Positions 43,350 through 52,433 of a DNA stretch of 64,000 nucleotides are shown piece by piece. Positions within the stretch are counted from its first letter, which is position 1. Each line of letters opens with the position of its first letter. The notes under the pieces are model-generated. The model saw only the letters and a program-made list of their open reading frames with translations, did no database searches and was not told the DNA's origin. Source of the DNA: Scytonema hofmannii PCC 7110. Its GTDB lineage: Bacteria; Cyanobacteriota; Cyanobacteriia; Cyanobacteriales; Nostocaceae. The stretch spans positions 2,605,087 to 2,669,086 of the forward strand of contig NZ_KQ976354.1 of the NCBI RefSeq assembly GCF_000346485.2. Direction: 5' to 3'. The position numbers and the translations under genes are program-made.

Positions 43350-44828
43350 TTAGAATTGACGAGACCAGTTGCTAGGCCAACGTTCTACAACGACTTTTGT
43401 TTGAGTAAAAAATTCCACTGCATGATTGCTTTGACCGTGTAAGTCGCCAAAAAAGCTTTCTTTCCAACCGCTAAATGGGAAAAACGCCATTGGTGCGGCT
43501 ACTCCTATATTTATACCTATATTACCTGCCTCGGCTTCATAGCGAAATTTACGTGCTGCAGCACCACTTGATGTAAATAAACAAGCCATGTTCCCATATT
43601 GACCGTTGTTGACTAGGGCGATCGCTTGCTCGATTGTCTCTACATGAATTAGGCTCAGTACAGGACCAAATATTTCTGTGCGGGCAATTTCACCCGATGG
43701 ATCTACGTTTTGCAGAATTGTAGGGCGTACAAAATACCCCTTTTCATAACTTGGTATACTAGGACATCTACCATCTACTAAAACTTTTGCGCCTTCATCT
43801 GCTCCCTGCTGAATTAAACTCTCAATTCTGGTCTTGCTTTGCGCGTTAATTACGGGTCCCATTTCAACACCTGAGTCTAAACCACAACCAACGACACGCT
43901 TTTGAGCAGTTTCTGCGATCGCTTCCGTGAAACTCCGACGTGCTTCTCCAACAGTGACAGCTATGGAAGCAGCAAGACAGCGCTGTCCAGCACAACCAAA
44001 GGCACTATCAGCCGCAATGCGTGTTGTCATCTCCAAATTTGCATCTGGCAAAACAATCAGTGGATTTTTAGCACCGCCTTGGCATTGAACGCGCTTGCCG
44101 TTCGCGGCCCCTCTACTATATATATACTTTGCGACTGGAGTAGAACCAACAAAGCTAATGGCTCGAATCTTGGGATCGTCCAAAATTGCATCGACAACTT
44201 CTTTGGCACCATTGACCAGGTTAACAACACCTTGAGGCAATCCTGTTTTTTCCAATAACTGAAACACTTTTTGCATTGTCAGTGGAACTTTTTCTGATGG
44301 CTTAACGATGTAAGTATTTCCACAAGCAATGGCATAGGGCAAAAACCAAAAGGGGATCATTCCTGGAAAGTTGAACGGCGCAATGACAGCGCAGACTCCT
44401 AAGGGTTGTCGGATCATTATTTCATCAATACCTCTAGCAATGTCTTCCAAGTTGGTTCCTTGCATCATCATGGGGATTCCGCAGGCGACTTCAACATTTT
44501 CAATAGCGCGGCGCATTTCTCCTTTGGACTCGGCCAAAGTTTTACCGCATTCTAAGGTAATGGTGCGAGCCAAGTCCTCAAAGTGTTCTTCCAGTAAATT
44601 CTTGAGTTTAAATAGATACTGTACTCGTTCTGTCGGTGGTATACGCCGCCAACTCCCAAAAGCCTCTGAGGCTGCTTGGGTAGCTTGCTCTATCTCAGAA
44701 GCTGGCGATAGTGGGACTTTAGCCACTACCTCTGCCGTCGCTGGATTGATAACGTCCAAAAACTCTGTAGCGCTAGAAGTACACCACTGATTGTTGATGT
44801 AATTGGGTAGTGCGATCGCTTTTTCCAT
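43350..44828 (-). CDS. mmsA: CoA-acylating methylmalonate-semialdehyde dehydrogenase
   Basis: 492 residues of the aldehyde dehydrogenase superfamily. The MmsA-type active site is [12 protein letters not shown] with Cys284, and there is [13 protein letters not shown] near 149 and [19 protein letters not shown] where ordinary ALDHs have the catalytic Glu; lack of that Glu is a mark of the CoA-dependent enzymes. It converts methylmalonate or malonate semialdehyde, NAD+ and CoA to propionyl- or acetyl-CoA in valine, inositol or beta-alanine catabolism. The gene is isolated, with 300 bases of apparently non-coding DNA upstream. Start ATG 44828 overlaps a HIP1 site at 44812-44819. Confidence 0.9.
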   Translation of the reverse strand: MEKAIALPNYINNQWCTSSATEFLDVINPATAEVVAKVPLSPASEIEQATQAASEAFGSWRRIPPTERVQYLFKLKNLLEEHFEDLARTITLECGKTLAESKGEMRRAIENVEVACGIPMMMQGTNLEDIARGIDEIMIRQPLGVCAVIAPFNFPGMIPFWFLPYAIACGNTYIVKPSEKVPLTMQKVFQLLEKTGLPQGVVNLVNGAKEVVDAILDDPKIRAISFVGSTPVAKYIYSRGAANGKRVQCQGGAKNPLIVLPDANLEMTTRIAADSAFGCAGQRCLAASIAVTVGEARRSFTEAIAETAQKRVVGCGLDSGVEMGPVINAQSKTRIESLIQQGADEGAKVLVDGRCPSIPSYEKGYFVRPTILQNVDPSGEIARTEIFGPVLSLIHVETIEQAIALVNNGQYGNMACLFTSSGAAARKFRYEAEAGNIGINIGVAAPMAFFPFSGWKESFFGDLHGQSNHAVEFFTQTKVVVERWPSNWSRQF

Positions 44829-45013
44829 CAGTGCAATATTATGTTGCTATAAGTGCAGGGTTATGAATATCCTACGGGCAAAGCATTACACTCAACAATC
44901 TAGTTTTGAGACCTGTATTTCTTTTGAGGTAGATAGGTATTGGGCGGAACTTTAGTTAGCCCCTCTCGAATTATATGTTATAATTTTTACTACTAATTTG
45001 TTTTTACTACTGA

Positions 45014-45042
45014 TATGTTAGCTGAATAAATCTCGATATAAT
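45014..45042 (+). promoter_or_regulatory. Possible promoter for infC
   Basis: TATAAT at 45037-45042 is a perfect -10 element; the -35 position (about 45014, TATGTT) is a poor match. About 140 bases of leader would precede the IF-3 coding region. The rest of 44829-45174 is AT-rich without a gene. Confidence 0.35.
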
Positions 45043-45186
45043 AAATGTATAGTAAGTTTGTCCAGCCAAAGTAAAGTAGTAGTTTTTTTAACACACCATA
45101 ACATCCTAATTATATTCATAATTAGTGTTGTGCTACCTTGGTATTACTTGTAAAGCAAAGTGTTGAACAATTGAGAGGAAAACGTT

Positions 45187-45675
45187 ATCGTAATTCAAAA
45201 GCAACTCATCAACTCACAAATCAAGTCACCTCAAGTCTTCTTGATTGACCACGAAAATAACAATCGTGGTTTGACTGACACCCGTGAAGCTCTACAACTA
45301 GCTGAGAGCGTAGACCTTGACCTAGTTGTAGTCTCGGAAAGCAAAGACACCCCGGTGGCGAAGATCCTGAACTATGGCAAGCTTCAGTATCAAAAGAAAA
45401 AGCGTCAAACACAGAGTGCCAGACCCACAGTCAAGGAAGTTCGGTTTCGTCCAAACGTAGGACAAGCTGATTACGATTTACGCATCCATCAAGCCACTGA
45501 GTGGTTGAGTAAAGGCGATTCAGTAAAATTTGTGATTCGTTTAAGAGGTCGAGAAAATCAATATCGCAGTAATGCTGGAGAATTGTTAGACCGGATTGTC
45601 AAGGATCTTGGTTCAGTGGGTAAAGTCCAGTCACTTGATAAACGATCGCTGATTGTTCAAGTCATTCCCGGCTAA
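45187..45675 (+). CDS. infC: Translation initiation factor IF-3, likely non-AUG start
   Basis: IF-3 binds the 30S subunit, prevents subunit joining and proofreads the start codon. The two domains are visible: an N-terminal domain with INSQIKSPQVFLIDHENNNRG and EALQLAESVDLDLVVV, a lysine-rich linker (YQKKKRQTQSARPTVKEVRF), and a C-terminal domain (FVIRLRGRENQYRSNAGELL). The conserved first strand is encoded before any ATG, GTG or TTG; the only standard start in frame, TTG 45241, falls inside the domain. A Shine-Dalgarno, GAGAGG (45173-45178), sits 8 bases before ATC 45187; ATT 45193 is the alternative. E. coli infC also starts at a rare AUU codon that allows autoregulation. It may be a second IF-3 paralogue of filamentous cyanobacteria. 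Confidence 0.88.
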   Translation: MVIQKQLINSQIKSPQVFLIDHENNNRGLTDTREALQLAESVDLDLVVVSESKDTPVAKILNYGKLQYQKKKRQTQSARPTVKEVRFRPNVGQADYDLRIHQATEWLSKGDSVKFVIRLRGRENQYRSNAGELLDRIVKDLGSVGKVQSLDKRSLIVQVIPG

Positions 45676-45724
45676 ATTAATTCTTTAGGGATTTCTTTAA
45701 GATCCTTTCATCTATAGGCGTTAA

Positions 45725-45759
45725 ATGAGCGATTTGAGCCGATGACTCAAATCGCTCAT
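45725..45759 (+). terminator. Strong hairpin after infC
   Basis: Perfect 14-bp stem ATGAGCGATTTGAG / CTCAAATCGCTCAT around a 7-base loop, about 50 bases after the infC stop. It is followed by CTGTCATTTTGGG, a weak T-run, so it may terminate or simply stabilise the mRNA end. Confidence 0.55.
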
Positions 45760-45852
45760 CTGTCATTTTGGGTTGTGGTACAAAAAAACACTGAGATCGT
45801 CAAAACTTCTTGTGGGATGGGCGTCTCGCCTGTCCTTCGAGATAATTTTACC

Positions 45853-46002
45853 CTATGGATTAACTTTTAACGGTCTTGAGAAGGTGATCGCTTCTGAGTT
45901 TGGCTCAAGAATCTTTAGATAGTTTTGGCTTGCTGATGGCTCAAGCTGATTGATAATTTCGTTCAATCGGTTGTTGAGGTTTGTAGGACGGTTTCTGCTC
46001 AT
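45853..46002 (-). CDS. Hypothetical small protein, 49 residues
   Basis: The frame reads MSRNRPTNLNNRLNEIINQL, EPSASQNYLKILEPNSEAIT and FSRPLKVNP. The composition is polar and coding-like. Nothing identifies a family, and the upstream region has only a weak ribosome-binding site (TTAGGGTC). It is convergent with infC. The rest of 45760-46446 contains no other supported gene; a hairpin with arms AGTTGCGCT and AGCGCAACT lies at about 46384-46412. Confidence 0.4.
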   Translation of the reverse strand: MSRNRPTNLNNRLNEIINQLEPSASQNYLKILEPNSEAITFSRPLKVNP

Positions 46003-46446
46003 GGTAGTAGACCCTAATAAACTGACTGTTGTTGAGAGAGTGTTTTTACTTACAAAGTCTGTTGAATATCAAAATATAAATTCCGCGCTCTTAGTAACAG
46101 TATCTAAAATCTTTTCAAGATATACATAATAAAGAGTTTTGAAACAAGTACTTATTCTCGGCATCTATCCGGAGTTTTTTCTTTATGTTTTTTATCTTAA
46201 CACAAAAAAAGTGTTTATCCTGAAAGAAAGAAAATTCTAAAATACAAAAAGTTGATTTATCCGTATTATTTCTGTACTCAAAAATATTGTGATATCTAGA
46301 TGAATTTTTTAGAAAAGTGCTTAAGATTAGGTTTTCAATTAAGTATTCAATCAAGTTCCAGTATTTCAAATACAATAGTTTGCAGTTGCGCTTTAGCGAA
46401 GACAGCGCAACTACAAACCGAAAATATAGGTTTTCAATTATATCAT

Positions 46447-46487
46447 AAAAAAATCCCGTTAAGTGCAAATTGCACCATAACAGGATT
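46447..46487 (-). terminator. Rho-independent terminator for the DUF3386 gene
   Basis: On the minus strand AATCCTGTTA pairs with TAACGGGATT (one G-U pair) above an inner GTGCAA/TTGCAC stem, directly followed by seven T. It lies about 50 bases after the stop codon of the DUF3386 gene. Confidence 0.8.
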
Positions 46488-46534
46488 GTTTACAAAAAAT
46501 TTAGATAAAAAGCTCTACTATTGTTACCGCATAA

Positions 46535-47191
46535 CTACTCAGCAGTAGGCTCTAACAATTTGATATTCGAGAAGATAATTTCTTGGGTATGGACTTGCTT
46601 ATCCCCCTCAGTCCGAATCAAGCGGCGATTTAGAATAACGTAGTCGCCAACCTTCTCGTACTCGTCCTCAAATTCACTTCTTCCACCCTTCTGTTCGCCT
46701 GTTTTTGGATCGTGGTAAACAGAGTCATATGTGTGGGAGAGGTAGCCTTCACCTGTATCGTGACTGCTAAAGGTATTAATAGTTACAACAACCCCATGAA
46801 TGTGTCGGTGGACAAGACACACCTCGTTATTGCGGAGTTTATATTTATCTCCTTCTGCCTTACCACCCATTAAAATCTCCACAGCACCAGTCTCATCAGT
46901 CGCACCATAGCGAAAGGTGTTTGCGCCGTGGGTTTCTTCAAAGGTACGACGAATACGGTGAATGGCTATTTCCCACAACTGATTATTCAACGCCTGGGTT
47001 GCTTGCTCGTCTTCTACCTCAAAGACTTCTGCTTTGAGATTGGCATTGACGCGAACTTTGCCTGCAAACACTTTCTCACCATGCTTATAGGTTACATCTG
47101 CAGTATACCCAGGGAAGTTTTTATCCCAAGTGTAGCGGTTTTCGTAAGCAGCCCGAAAGAATTCTTGGGCAGAGACTTGTGTTGCGGTCAC
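46535..47191 (-). CDS. DUF3386 family protein
   Basis: 218 residues, beginning MTATQVSAQEFFRAAYENRYTWD with FPGYTADVTYKHGEKVF, which is how DUF3386 proteins of cyanobacteria begin. The soluble, beta-rich protein contains VCLVHRHIHGVVVTINTFS near the middle and a variable region (HDPKTGEQKGGRSEFEDEYEK). The fold may be related to lipocalin- or polyketide-cyclase-like barrels, but this is a guess. A good terminator follows. Divergent from the GAF-LuxR regulator 112 bases away, so a shared regulatory region is possible. Confidence 0.88.
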   Translation of the reverse strand: MTATQVSAQEFFRAAYENRYTWDKNFPGYTADVTYKHGEKVFAGKVRVNANLKAEVFEVEDEQATQALNNQLWEIAIHRIRRTFEETHGANTFRYGATDETGAVEILMGGKAEGDKYKLRNNEVCLVHRHIHGVVVTINTFSSHDTGEGYLSHTYDSVYHDPKTGEQKGGRSEFEDEYEKVGDYVILNRRLIRTEGDKQVHTQEIIFSNIKLLEPTAE

Positions 47192-47303
47192 GTGATTCTC
47201 CTATAGTTACTATTTATGTAAGTTTTTACCTTTGCTCCTATCAGCTAGCATAGAAATAATTATTAAGAATGCATAGTCCTCAACTGGGTACACTTATATT
47301 GCA

Positions 47304-47984
47304 ATGGCTAACTCCCTTCATGAGCTATTTCAGGCGATCGCCAAAGCTCAAAACGAGCAAGAACTACGACAAGCTGTCATGGATAAAGTTGGCGAGTATT
47401 TTGGTGTGCAGCACTGGGGTATATATCTAGTAGATGACCATTATACGGCGGAGGCTGATGTAAAGGTTATCCCAGATGTTTGTTTAGAAAGCAACCCAGT
47501 AGGGCAATATGTGGTTGAGCGTCATGCTCCAGCCCATGAGGAATTGGTGTTACCCTCAGGAGACTGGAAAAATTTTTGCTCCCGCCACGATCACGAACAC
47601 GTCATGAGCGGACCAATCGTTTGTGAGGGTCGTCTTGTGGGATCGCTGAATTTAACACGTGCTAGCGGCGATCCCGCCTTTGACGCTAACGATCTTGCCG
47701 ATCTCAGTGCATTATGCTTGCACTTGTCAGCAAAAATTGCTACTTTACAAGCGCAAGCGAAACCAAAAGCCCTCAATTCACTTCTAGCCAATCGCTTGAC
47801 ACCACGAGAATTAGAGATTGCTGCACTCGTCGCACAGGGGTTAACAAATGCAGAAATTGGGGAAAAACTTTGGATTACACAAAATTCAGTTAAACAAGCT
47901 TTAAAAAGGATGTTTCGCAAGTTAGAAGTCTCGGCACGAACTGAGATGGTGGCAAAACTACAAGATGTTTTAGCATCAAGTTAA
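47304..47984 (+). CDS. GAF-domain LuxR-type transcriptional regulator
   Basis: 226 residues. Residues 10-150 form a GAF domain (EYFGVQHWGIYLVDDHYTAE; HVMSGPIVCEGRLVGSLNLT); residues 163-222 are a LuxR-type helix-turn-helix (LTPRELEIAALVAQGLTNAE, LWITQNSVKQALKRMFRKL, SARTEMVA). It likely binds DNA in response to a ligand or redox change sensed by GAF. It diverges from the DUF3386 gene and may control it. The position of the start is supported by the HIP1-containing opening segment, which remains in frame with the GAF domain. Confidence 0.88.
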   Translation: MANSLHELFQAIAKAQNEQELRQAVMDKVGEYFGVQHWGIYLVDDHYTAEADVKVIPDVCLESNPVGQYVVERHAPAHEELVLPSGDWKNFCSRHDHEHVMSGPIVCEGRLVGSLNLTRASGDPAFDANDLADLSALCLHLSAKIATLQAQAKPKALNSLLANRLTPRELEIAALVAQGLTNAEIGEKLWITQNSVKQALKRMFRKLEVSARTEMVAKLQDVLASS

Positions 47985-48003
47985 GTTTGTCATTTGTCAT
48001 TTG

Positions 48004-48480
48004 TCATTTGTTATTGATTAAGCTAACAATTCTCTTGATGACTCGCATAACTTGGTACAACTCGTTTTCTCTTGGGTTGGAGAGAGTAAACTTGTTAGAT
48101 AAAGCATATTGACGCATCTGCTGATTCAGCTTGATAAAAATATAGTCTTCGCCAGTCGTTATCATTCCAAAAACTGGCATTTCTGAGTTAGGGTTTGCCA
48201 TCATGTAAGCTAAAGTTTGCCCTAGAGCTTGCATAACACTCAAACCATATCGCTTCGCTTCAATTAACACTACCCAAAGTCGATTTTGTACAACTAAAGC
48301 GTCAATGAATCCTTCTAATACGGGTTCTTCTTCGCCTCCGTTTTCAATTTCGACCTTCACCAATTCCTCACTCTGAATCTTAAAAGGTGGGTCGCACAAA
48401 CTCATGAATTCTAGTAGCGGCGATCGCATAATAATATTGACAGTTCTTTCTGTGATTGAGCCGTCTGCAGCATAATAGTT
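48004..48480 (-). pseudogene. Truncated type I restriction-like PD-(D/E)XK nuclease
   Basis: From ATG 48429 the frame gives 141 residues: MRSPLLEFMSLCDPPFKIQS, EPVLEGFIDALVVQNRLWVV, LIEAKRYGLSVMQALGQTLA. The D and ExK catalytic residues (GFIDALV; LIEAKR) survive. The frame is open further upstream, reading SNYYAADGSITERTVNIIM, which relatives also have, but a TAA at about 48486 ends it; usual relatives have about 60 more residues. The missing N-terminus has been replaced by a pentapeptide-repeat gene tail, so the gene was cut by rearrangement. It may still make a shortened protein from ATG 48429. Confidence 0.65.
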
Positions 48481-48482
48481 AG

Positions 48483-48882
48483 ATTATTTGCACCTTTTAA
48501 GTAAGTACCGTTTAAGTTAGCACCACTAAGGTTGGCTTTAGTTAAATTGACATTACTGAGATTTGCATTACTGAGATTGGTATTTTTGAAATATTTCCCA
48601 AACTAAACGCCATTTAGGACTAAGTATTGTTTCAGAGTTGATTATTACAGTACGGAGGTCTACACCATTAAAGTTGGCATTACTAAGGTTGGCATTACTA
48701 AGGTTGGTATTATCTAGTATGGCACCGTTAAGGTTTGCGCCACTAAGGTCGGCACCACTAAGGTTGGTACCACTAAGGTTGGCAGTACTAAGGTTACTAC
48801 GACTTAGGTTAATACCACTAAGGTTTAGATTGCTAAAATTTATACTCTCAAGGTTTGCACAACTAAAGTTAGCAAATGGCAA
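48483..48882 (-). pseudogene. Frameshifted pentapeptide-repeat protein
   Basis: The frame starting with TTG 48882 reads PFANFSCANLESINFSNLNL and many ANLS repeats, then VIINSETILSPKWRLVWEIF, and stops at 48568. In a second frame the repeats resume (NTNLSNANLSNVNLTKANLS, GANLNGTYLKGAN), so a one-base change in the run AAAAA at about 48584-48592 broke the protein. The motif DSETILSPKWRLVWEIV is the usual bridge between two repeat blocks in such proteins. The 5' end also lacks a normal start. No enzyme domain; such proteins form right-handed beta-helices. Confidence 0.7.
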
Positions 48883-49119
48883 ATTATGTGAAACTCAGAC
48901 TAGATCAGTAATTAAGGGATTGTGGGTGACCTACCGTGAGCAGCAACCGAAAGACTGCTCCCTTCTCGCTATAAGATTACCGATCTGCTTTTCCTCTTTC
49001 TTCGTGCTCTTTACGACGGCAGGCGCTACAAAGGGGGGAACCCCCGCAACGCGCTGCCTCGTCTTTGTGGTTCATTTAAATAGGTAATCTTCGGGCGGAA
49101 AGGGAGTAATGTAGTTAAT

Positions 49120-49172
49120 TGTGGGATGGGCGTCCCGCCCGTCCCGTGCAGGCAAGATGCCTGCACCACAAG
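49120..49172. repeat. Interspersed GC-rich palindromes
   Basis: GGGATGGGCGTCCCGCCCGT and GCAGGCAAGATGCCTGC form two adjacent inverted repeats, members of the same dispersed family as those at 15776, 17742, 20770, 43297 and 55284. Confidence 0.7.
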
Positions 49173-49251
49173 AATAAAGTTAAAAAAACATTAAAATGGT
49201 GCGTTACGTGGAAGCTAACGCACCCTGATGACAAAGGACTTGAAGACGAAA

Positions 49252-51030
49252 TTATGCCGGATAAATCCGCAGACGCCGATTTGGTTCTTCCCCAAAACTA
49301 TCAGACTTGAGACGATAGTGTTCTACTAACTCATGTTGCATTTTCCGTACTGAAGCAGAACGAGGTAACAATTCGACTGGTTGCCCTTTGGGGATCACAA
49401 TTTGCTCGACAGCAAGTCTTGCTTCTTCTAGGGCGTCAATCTCATCATCACTGGCGCTGTGAAGAAAAAGTTGCATTTCGCGCTCGTCGCCAATTTCGGG
49501 ATCGTCAAGATTCAGCAAGCGTCGCAACCCTCTGGTAATTTGCGGCATGGTGCTGGCTTTGATCATGTGGATTGGGACTTGGCGGGCTTTCGCTAATTGC
49601 CTCAATTTGGCATGATTTTTGACGTGCGATCGCAACGCCAATATTGCATCAGCACTATCAATATCTTTTGTCAAGACTATCGGCAAAGATAGAACCTGAA
49701 TGACCTGATCTAATTGACTGCGGCTGACACCATAGGGGTATATGTGCAGTGGTAAATCTTCGCCATTCGGTCCCGGATACCTATTTTCAGTATCAAAGCT
49801 ATCAAATTGAGTTAAAGATTCATCCAACAAGCGGTCAAACTCGCTTTTCCCCGAACCATTTTGTGTTTCAGTTCCTAGTGAAGGCAGGGGTAGCATTTGT
49901 CCGGTTGTGCGCCAACCGTTGGAATGTCTGGCTGAGGTTGCAAACGTTTCCTCCCCAACAGTTGCTTGCGTGCGAGTCGTCAGGGGAATAACTTGGCGGG
50001 TAATAACCACCTTGCCGTTCTCATCAACAGTTCTGACTTGCGGGTTAGGATGCCGTCCTCGAAGAAGAGTATCTACTGTATCTGATACACTTTCGTGTAC
50101 TACCCAGCGCTCTCGTTCCCACATTTCTACGGCAATTTCAAAAGTCGGAGGGGCTTTTCGTTCCAAAACAGTTTTTTGAGTCCCCCTCCGCCTAGCTTCA
50201 TCGTCTCCCAGCGTCACAGCCTGGATACCACCCACTAAATCTGAAAGCGTCGGGTTTTTTATCAAGTTTTCAATCTGGTTGCCATGAGCGGTTCCTACCA
50301 ATTGGACGCCTCGTTCGGCTATGGTACGGGCGGCTAGGGCTTCCAGTTCCGTACCAATTTCATCAATAACGATGACTTCTGGCATATGGTTCTCCACCGC
50401 TTCAATCATCACATGATGCTGTAGTTCTGGATGAGCCACTTGCATCCGTCGCGATCGCCCAATAGCGGGGTGAGCAACGTCACCATCACCTGCAATTTCA
50501 TTAGAGGTATCGATAATCACCACTCGTTTATTCAGTTCATCAGCCAAAACGCGGGCAATTTCCCTCAACGCTGTTGTTTTGCCCACACCTGGGCGTCCTA
50601 GCATGAGAATCGATTTTCCAGTTTCTACTAAATCGCGGATCGTGCCAATTGTTCCGAAGATCGCCCGACCAACGCGACAGGTTAGACCTATAATCTTTCC
50701 ACTGCGGTTGCGGATGGCACTGATCCGGTGCAGGGTTTGCTCAATTCCTGCCCGATTATCTCCACCAAAAATTCCCACTCTTTGAATGCAATCATCTATC
50801 TGTTCTTGAGTAACGGGTACTTCACTCAGATACTCAGCTGCTGATGGAAACCGAGCTTCTGGGCGACGACCTAAATCCAAGACTACTTCAACTAAGCTAT
50901 CTCGTTGTGGATGCTTTTCTAGAGTTTGCCGCAGGTCTTGGGGCAATATATCTAATAATTTTTGGAGATCGTCTGTAATCGTCATGCTTTCTATGGTGAC
51001 GTTTTTTAGAGATAGCGAGGACATTTCCAT
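49252..51030 (-). CDS. R3H-domain AAA ATPase (Ycf45/SpoIIIAA-like)
   Basis: 592 residues. A SpoIIIAA/Ycf45-like ATPase: P-loop LGRPGVGKTTALREIA (144-160), Walker B HMPEVIVIDEIGTELEA, and a sensor region GNQIENLIKNPTLSDLVGGIQ. The middle has a variable linker, and the C-terminal 60 residues are an R3H domain (EHYRLKSDSFGEEPNRRLRI), which binds single-stranded nucleic acid. Homologues are encoded in red-algal plastids as ycf45. Probable role in nucleic-acid or secretion-like transactions, not established. The gene follows ldpA on the same strand with 57 bases between, so they likely form an operon. MEMSSLSLKN may precede the real start at MTITDDLQ. Confidence 0.9.
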   Translation of the reverse strand: MEMSSLSLKNVTIESMTITDDLQKLLDILPQDLRQTLEKHPQRDSLVEVVLDLGRRPEARFPSAAEYLSEVPVTQEQIDDCIQRVGIFGGDNRAGIEQTLHRISAIRNRSGKIIGLTCRVGRAIFGTIGTIRDLVETGKSILMLGRPGVGKTTALREIARVLADELNKRVVIIDTSNEIAGDGDVAHPAIGRSRRMQVAHPELQHHVMIEAVENHMPEVIVIDEIGTELEALAARTIAERGVQLVGTAHGNQIENLIKNPTLSDLVGGIQAVTLGDDEARRRGTQKTVLERKAPPTFEIAVEMWERERWVVHESVSDTVDTLLRGRHPNPQVRTVDENGKVVITRQVIPLTTRTQATVGEETFATSARHSNGWRTTGQMLPLPSLGTETQNGSGKSEFDRLLDESLTQFDSFDTENRYPGPNGEDLPLHIYPYGVSRSQLDQVIQVLSLPIVLTKDIDSADAILALRSHVKNHAKLRQLAKARQVPIHMIKASTMPQITRGLRRLLNLDDPEIGDEREMQLFLHSASDDEIDALEEARLAVEQIVIPKGQPVELLPRSASVRKMQHELVEHYRLKSDSFGEEPNRRLRIYPA

Positions 51031-51087
51031 AGTGGGGTTTTCCTTCTTGGAAAATGTCTGAAAGGCGGTTTTTAGGACAAATAGCCC

Positions 51088-52278
51088 CTATTGCCGCGAC
51101 TTGAGCTGGGAAACGAGGGAATCTGCAAGCTTAACTGCTTGCCAGAGCAATAATGGTTCTTCTTCTAGGCGCATGCTTATTTTGACACTGGCTTGACTCA
51201 CCTCCGGTTGTTCTAACTCTTCTAGAATCGGTGACAGCAAGACTCGGGCGTAGCTACCGTATGCGATTCCGGCAATTTTGGATTTTGGATTTTGGATTTT
51301 GGATTTTGGATTTTGGATTTTAGATTGTGAATCATAGTCTTCTAATCCAAAATCTAAAATCGGCAATCTAAAATCGTTCAACAAGCCCATTGCCCGTAAC
51401 TTAGCAACAGTGTAGCTGTTGGTTCCTCCTGCCAACTGCACATATCCCGGTAATTTTGCTGCCAAAACTTTTTGCCCTAACTTAACGGCTGCTAATGTCG
51501 TACCATCGCCAATATCTCCACTCATCGGACGACCATCTGTTTGCCAAACTAGGACACAAGGTAGGGGGCTAATGACTTCATAGAGAGTGTGAAGATAGTC
51601 AATCAAACCATCACCATCCGGGCAGCTAATTGCTACTAACTTCAACTGCTCAACCCACGGCACTATAGCTTGCCACAATCTTTTGAATTCTGACAAACGC
51701 CCAACATTTGTATGAATTTCTACGGCATCTACCCCAGTTGACAATATCAATGGTGCGATCGCTCCCGGTGTTGATACATATGACTTTGTATAAATTATAT
51801 CATATGGACATATAGGAATGCAACGACCGCAACCGTAACACTTTTGGGATAAGACTCCCGACAAGTTGCTATTTACGCCCTCGAAAACAATTGCTTGGGT
51901 CGGACAAATTTTTTCACAGGGGCGATCGCAGTTTGTGGGGCATTGAGTGACATGAAATTCAGCTTTCCGAAAATGCGGGTCTTCGCCATCATTCAGGCTG
52001 ACCATCAATAGCGGTTTTTTTTCGTACCAGCTAAATCCTTGCTGTTGAGCCGACCTACCCAACTCCGATGCAATTTGCAGCCCCTCCTTAGCTGCAGCAA
52101 TCACAGACGGATCGGCAGCAACATCTATGCAGTCAGCCCCCGCCAATGTATAGGCTAATGTTAAGCTTCTGACTGCAGGCAGATGTTGGAAGCTGGCTCC
52201 GCATATGAGCTTGAACCAGTGACCTTCCTCAAGCGAACGTAAAGGGTCTAACAAATAAGTCACAATTCTATTATGCAA
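51088..52278 (-). CDS. ldpA: Light-dependent period protein LdpA
   Basis: 396 residues. LdpA is an iron-sulfur protein that, in Synechococcus, tunes the circadian period to light and redox state. Two 4Fe-4S motifs are visible: CPTNCDRPCEKICP and CYGCGRCIPICP. N-terminal HWFKLICGASFQHLPAVRSL and the later VQLAGGTNSYTVAKLRAMGL are also conserved. Oddly, a heptamer array (51274-51327) encodes the segment [18 protein letters not shown] between residues of the C-terminal domain; a near-complementary copy lies 20-50 bases upstream in the gene, so the mRNA could fold there. The array seems tolerated as a surface loop. Likely transcribed with the R3H ATPase downstream. Confidence 0.93.
   Translation of the reverse strand: MHNRIVTYLLDPLRSLEEGHWFKLICGASFQHLPAVRSLTLAYTLAGADCIDVAADPSVIAAAKEGLQIASELGRSAQQQGFSWYEKKPLLMVSLNDGEDPHFRKAEFHVTQCPTNCDRPCEKICPTQAIVFEGVNSNLSGVLSQKCYGCGRCIPICPYDIIYTKSYVSTPGAIAPLILSTGVDAVEIHTNVGRLSEFKRLWQAIVPWVEQLKLVAISCPDGDGLIDYLHTLYEVISPLPCVLVWQTDGRPMSGDIGDGTTLAAVKLGQKVLAAKLPGYVQLAGGTNSYTVAKLRAMGLLNDFRLPILDFGLEDYDSQSKIQNPKSKIQNPKSKIAGIAYGSYARVLLSPILEELEQPEVSQASVKISMRLEEEPLLLWQAVKLADSLVSQLKSRQ
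51274..51327. repeat. In-frame ATTTTGG heptamer array inside ldpA
   Basis: Six copies of ATTTTGG on the plus strand encode, on the gene strand, repeats of SKIQNPK. The same heptamer codes the same peptide in murD (21827-21881). A partly complementary stretch (AATCCAAAATCTAAAATC) occurs at 51344-51361. Confidence 0.88.
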
Positions 52279-52433
52279 TGCATTAGAAAAATGTAGAACA
52301 TTAATTCAAAAAGTCATGAGGTGCGGGGAAATGAATTGCTAAGCTTAGACACCATTGAGGGCTTTTATTGTATCATGAAGATTCTTATCTTTATCTTCAT
52401 ACTCCGCAATAGTACTTGTCAAGCTACAACTTT

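Noticed and set aside
46115..46468. 117-codon minus-strand frame in AT-rich DNA
   Set aside because: It is low-complexity, phenylalanine-, lysine- and asparagine-rich, overlaps the DUF3386 terminator, and has no family similarity.
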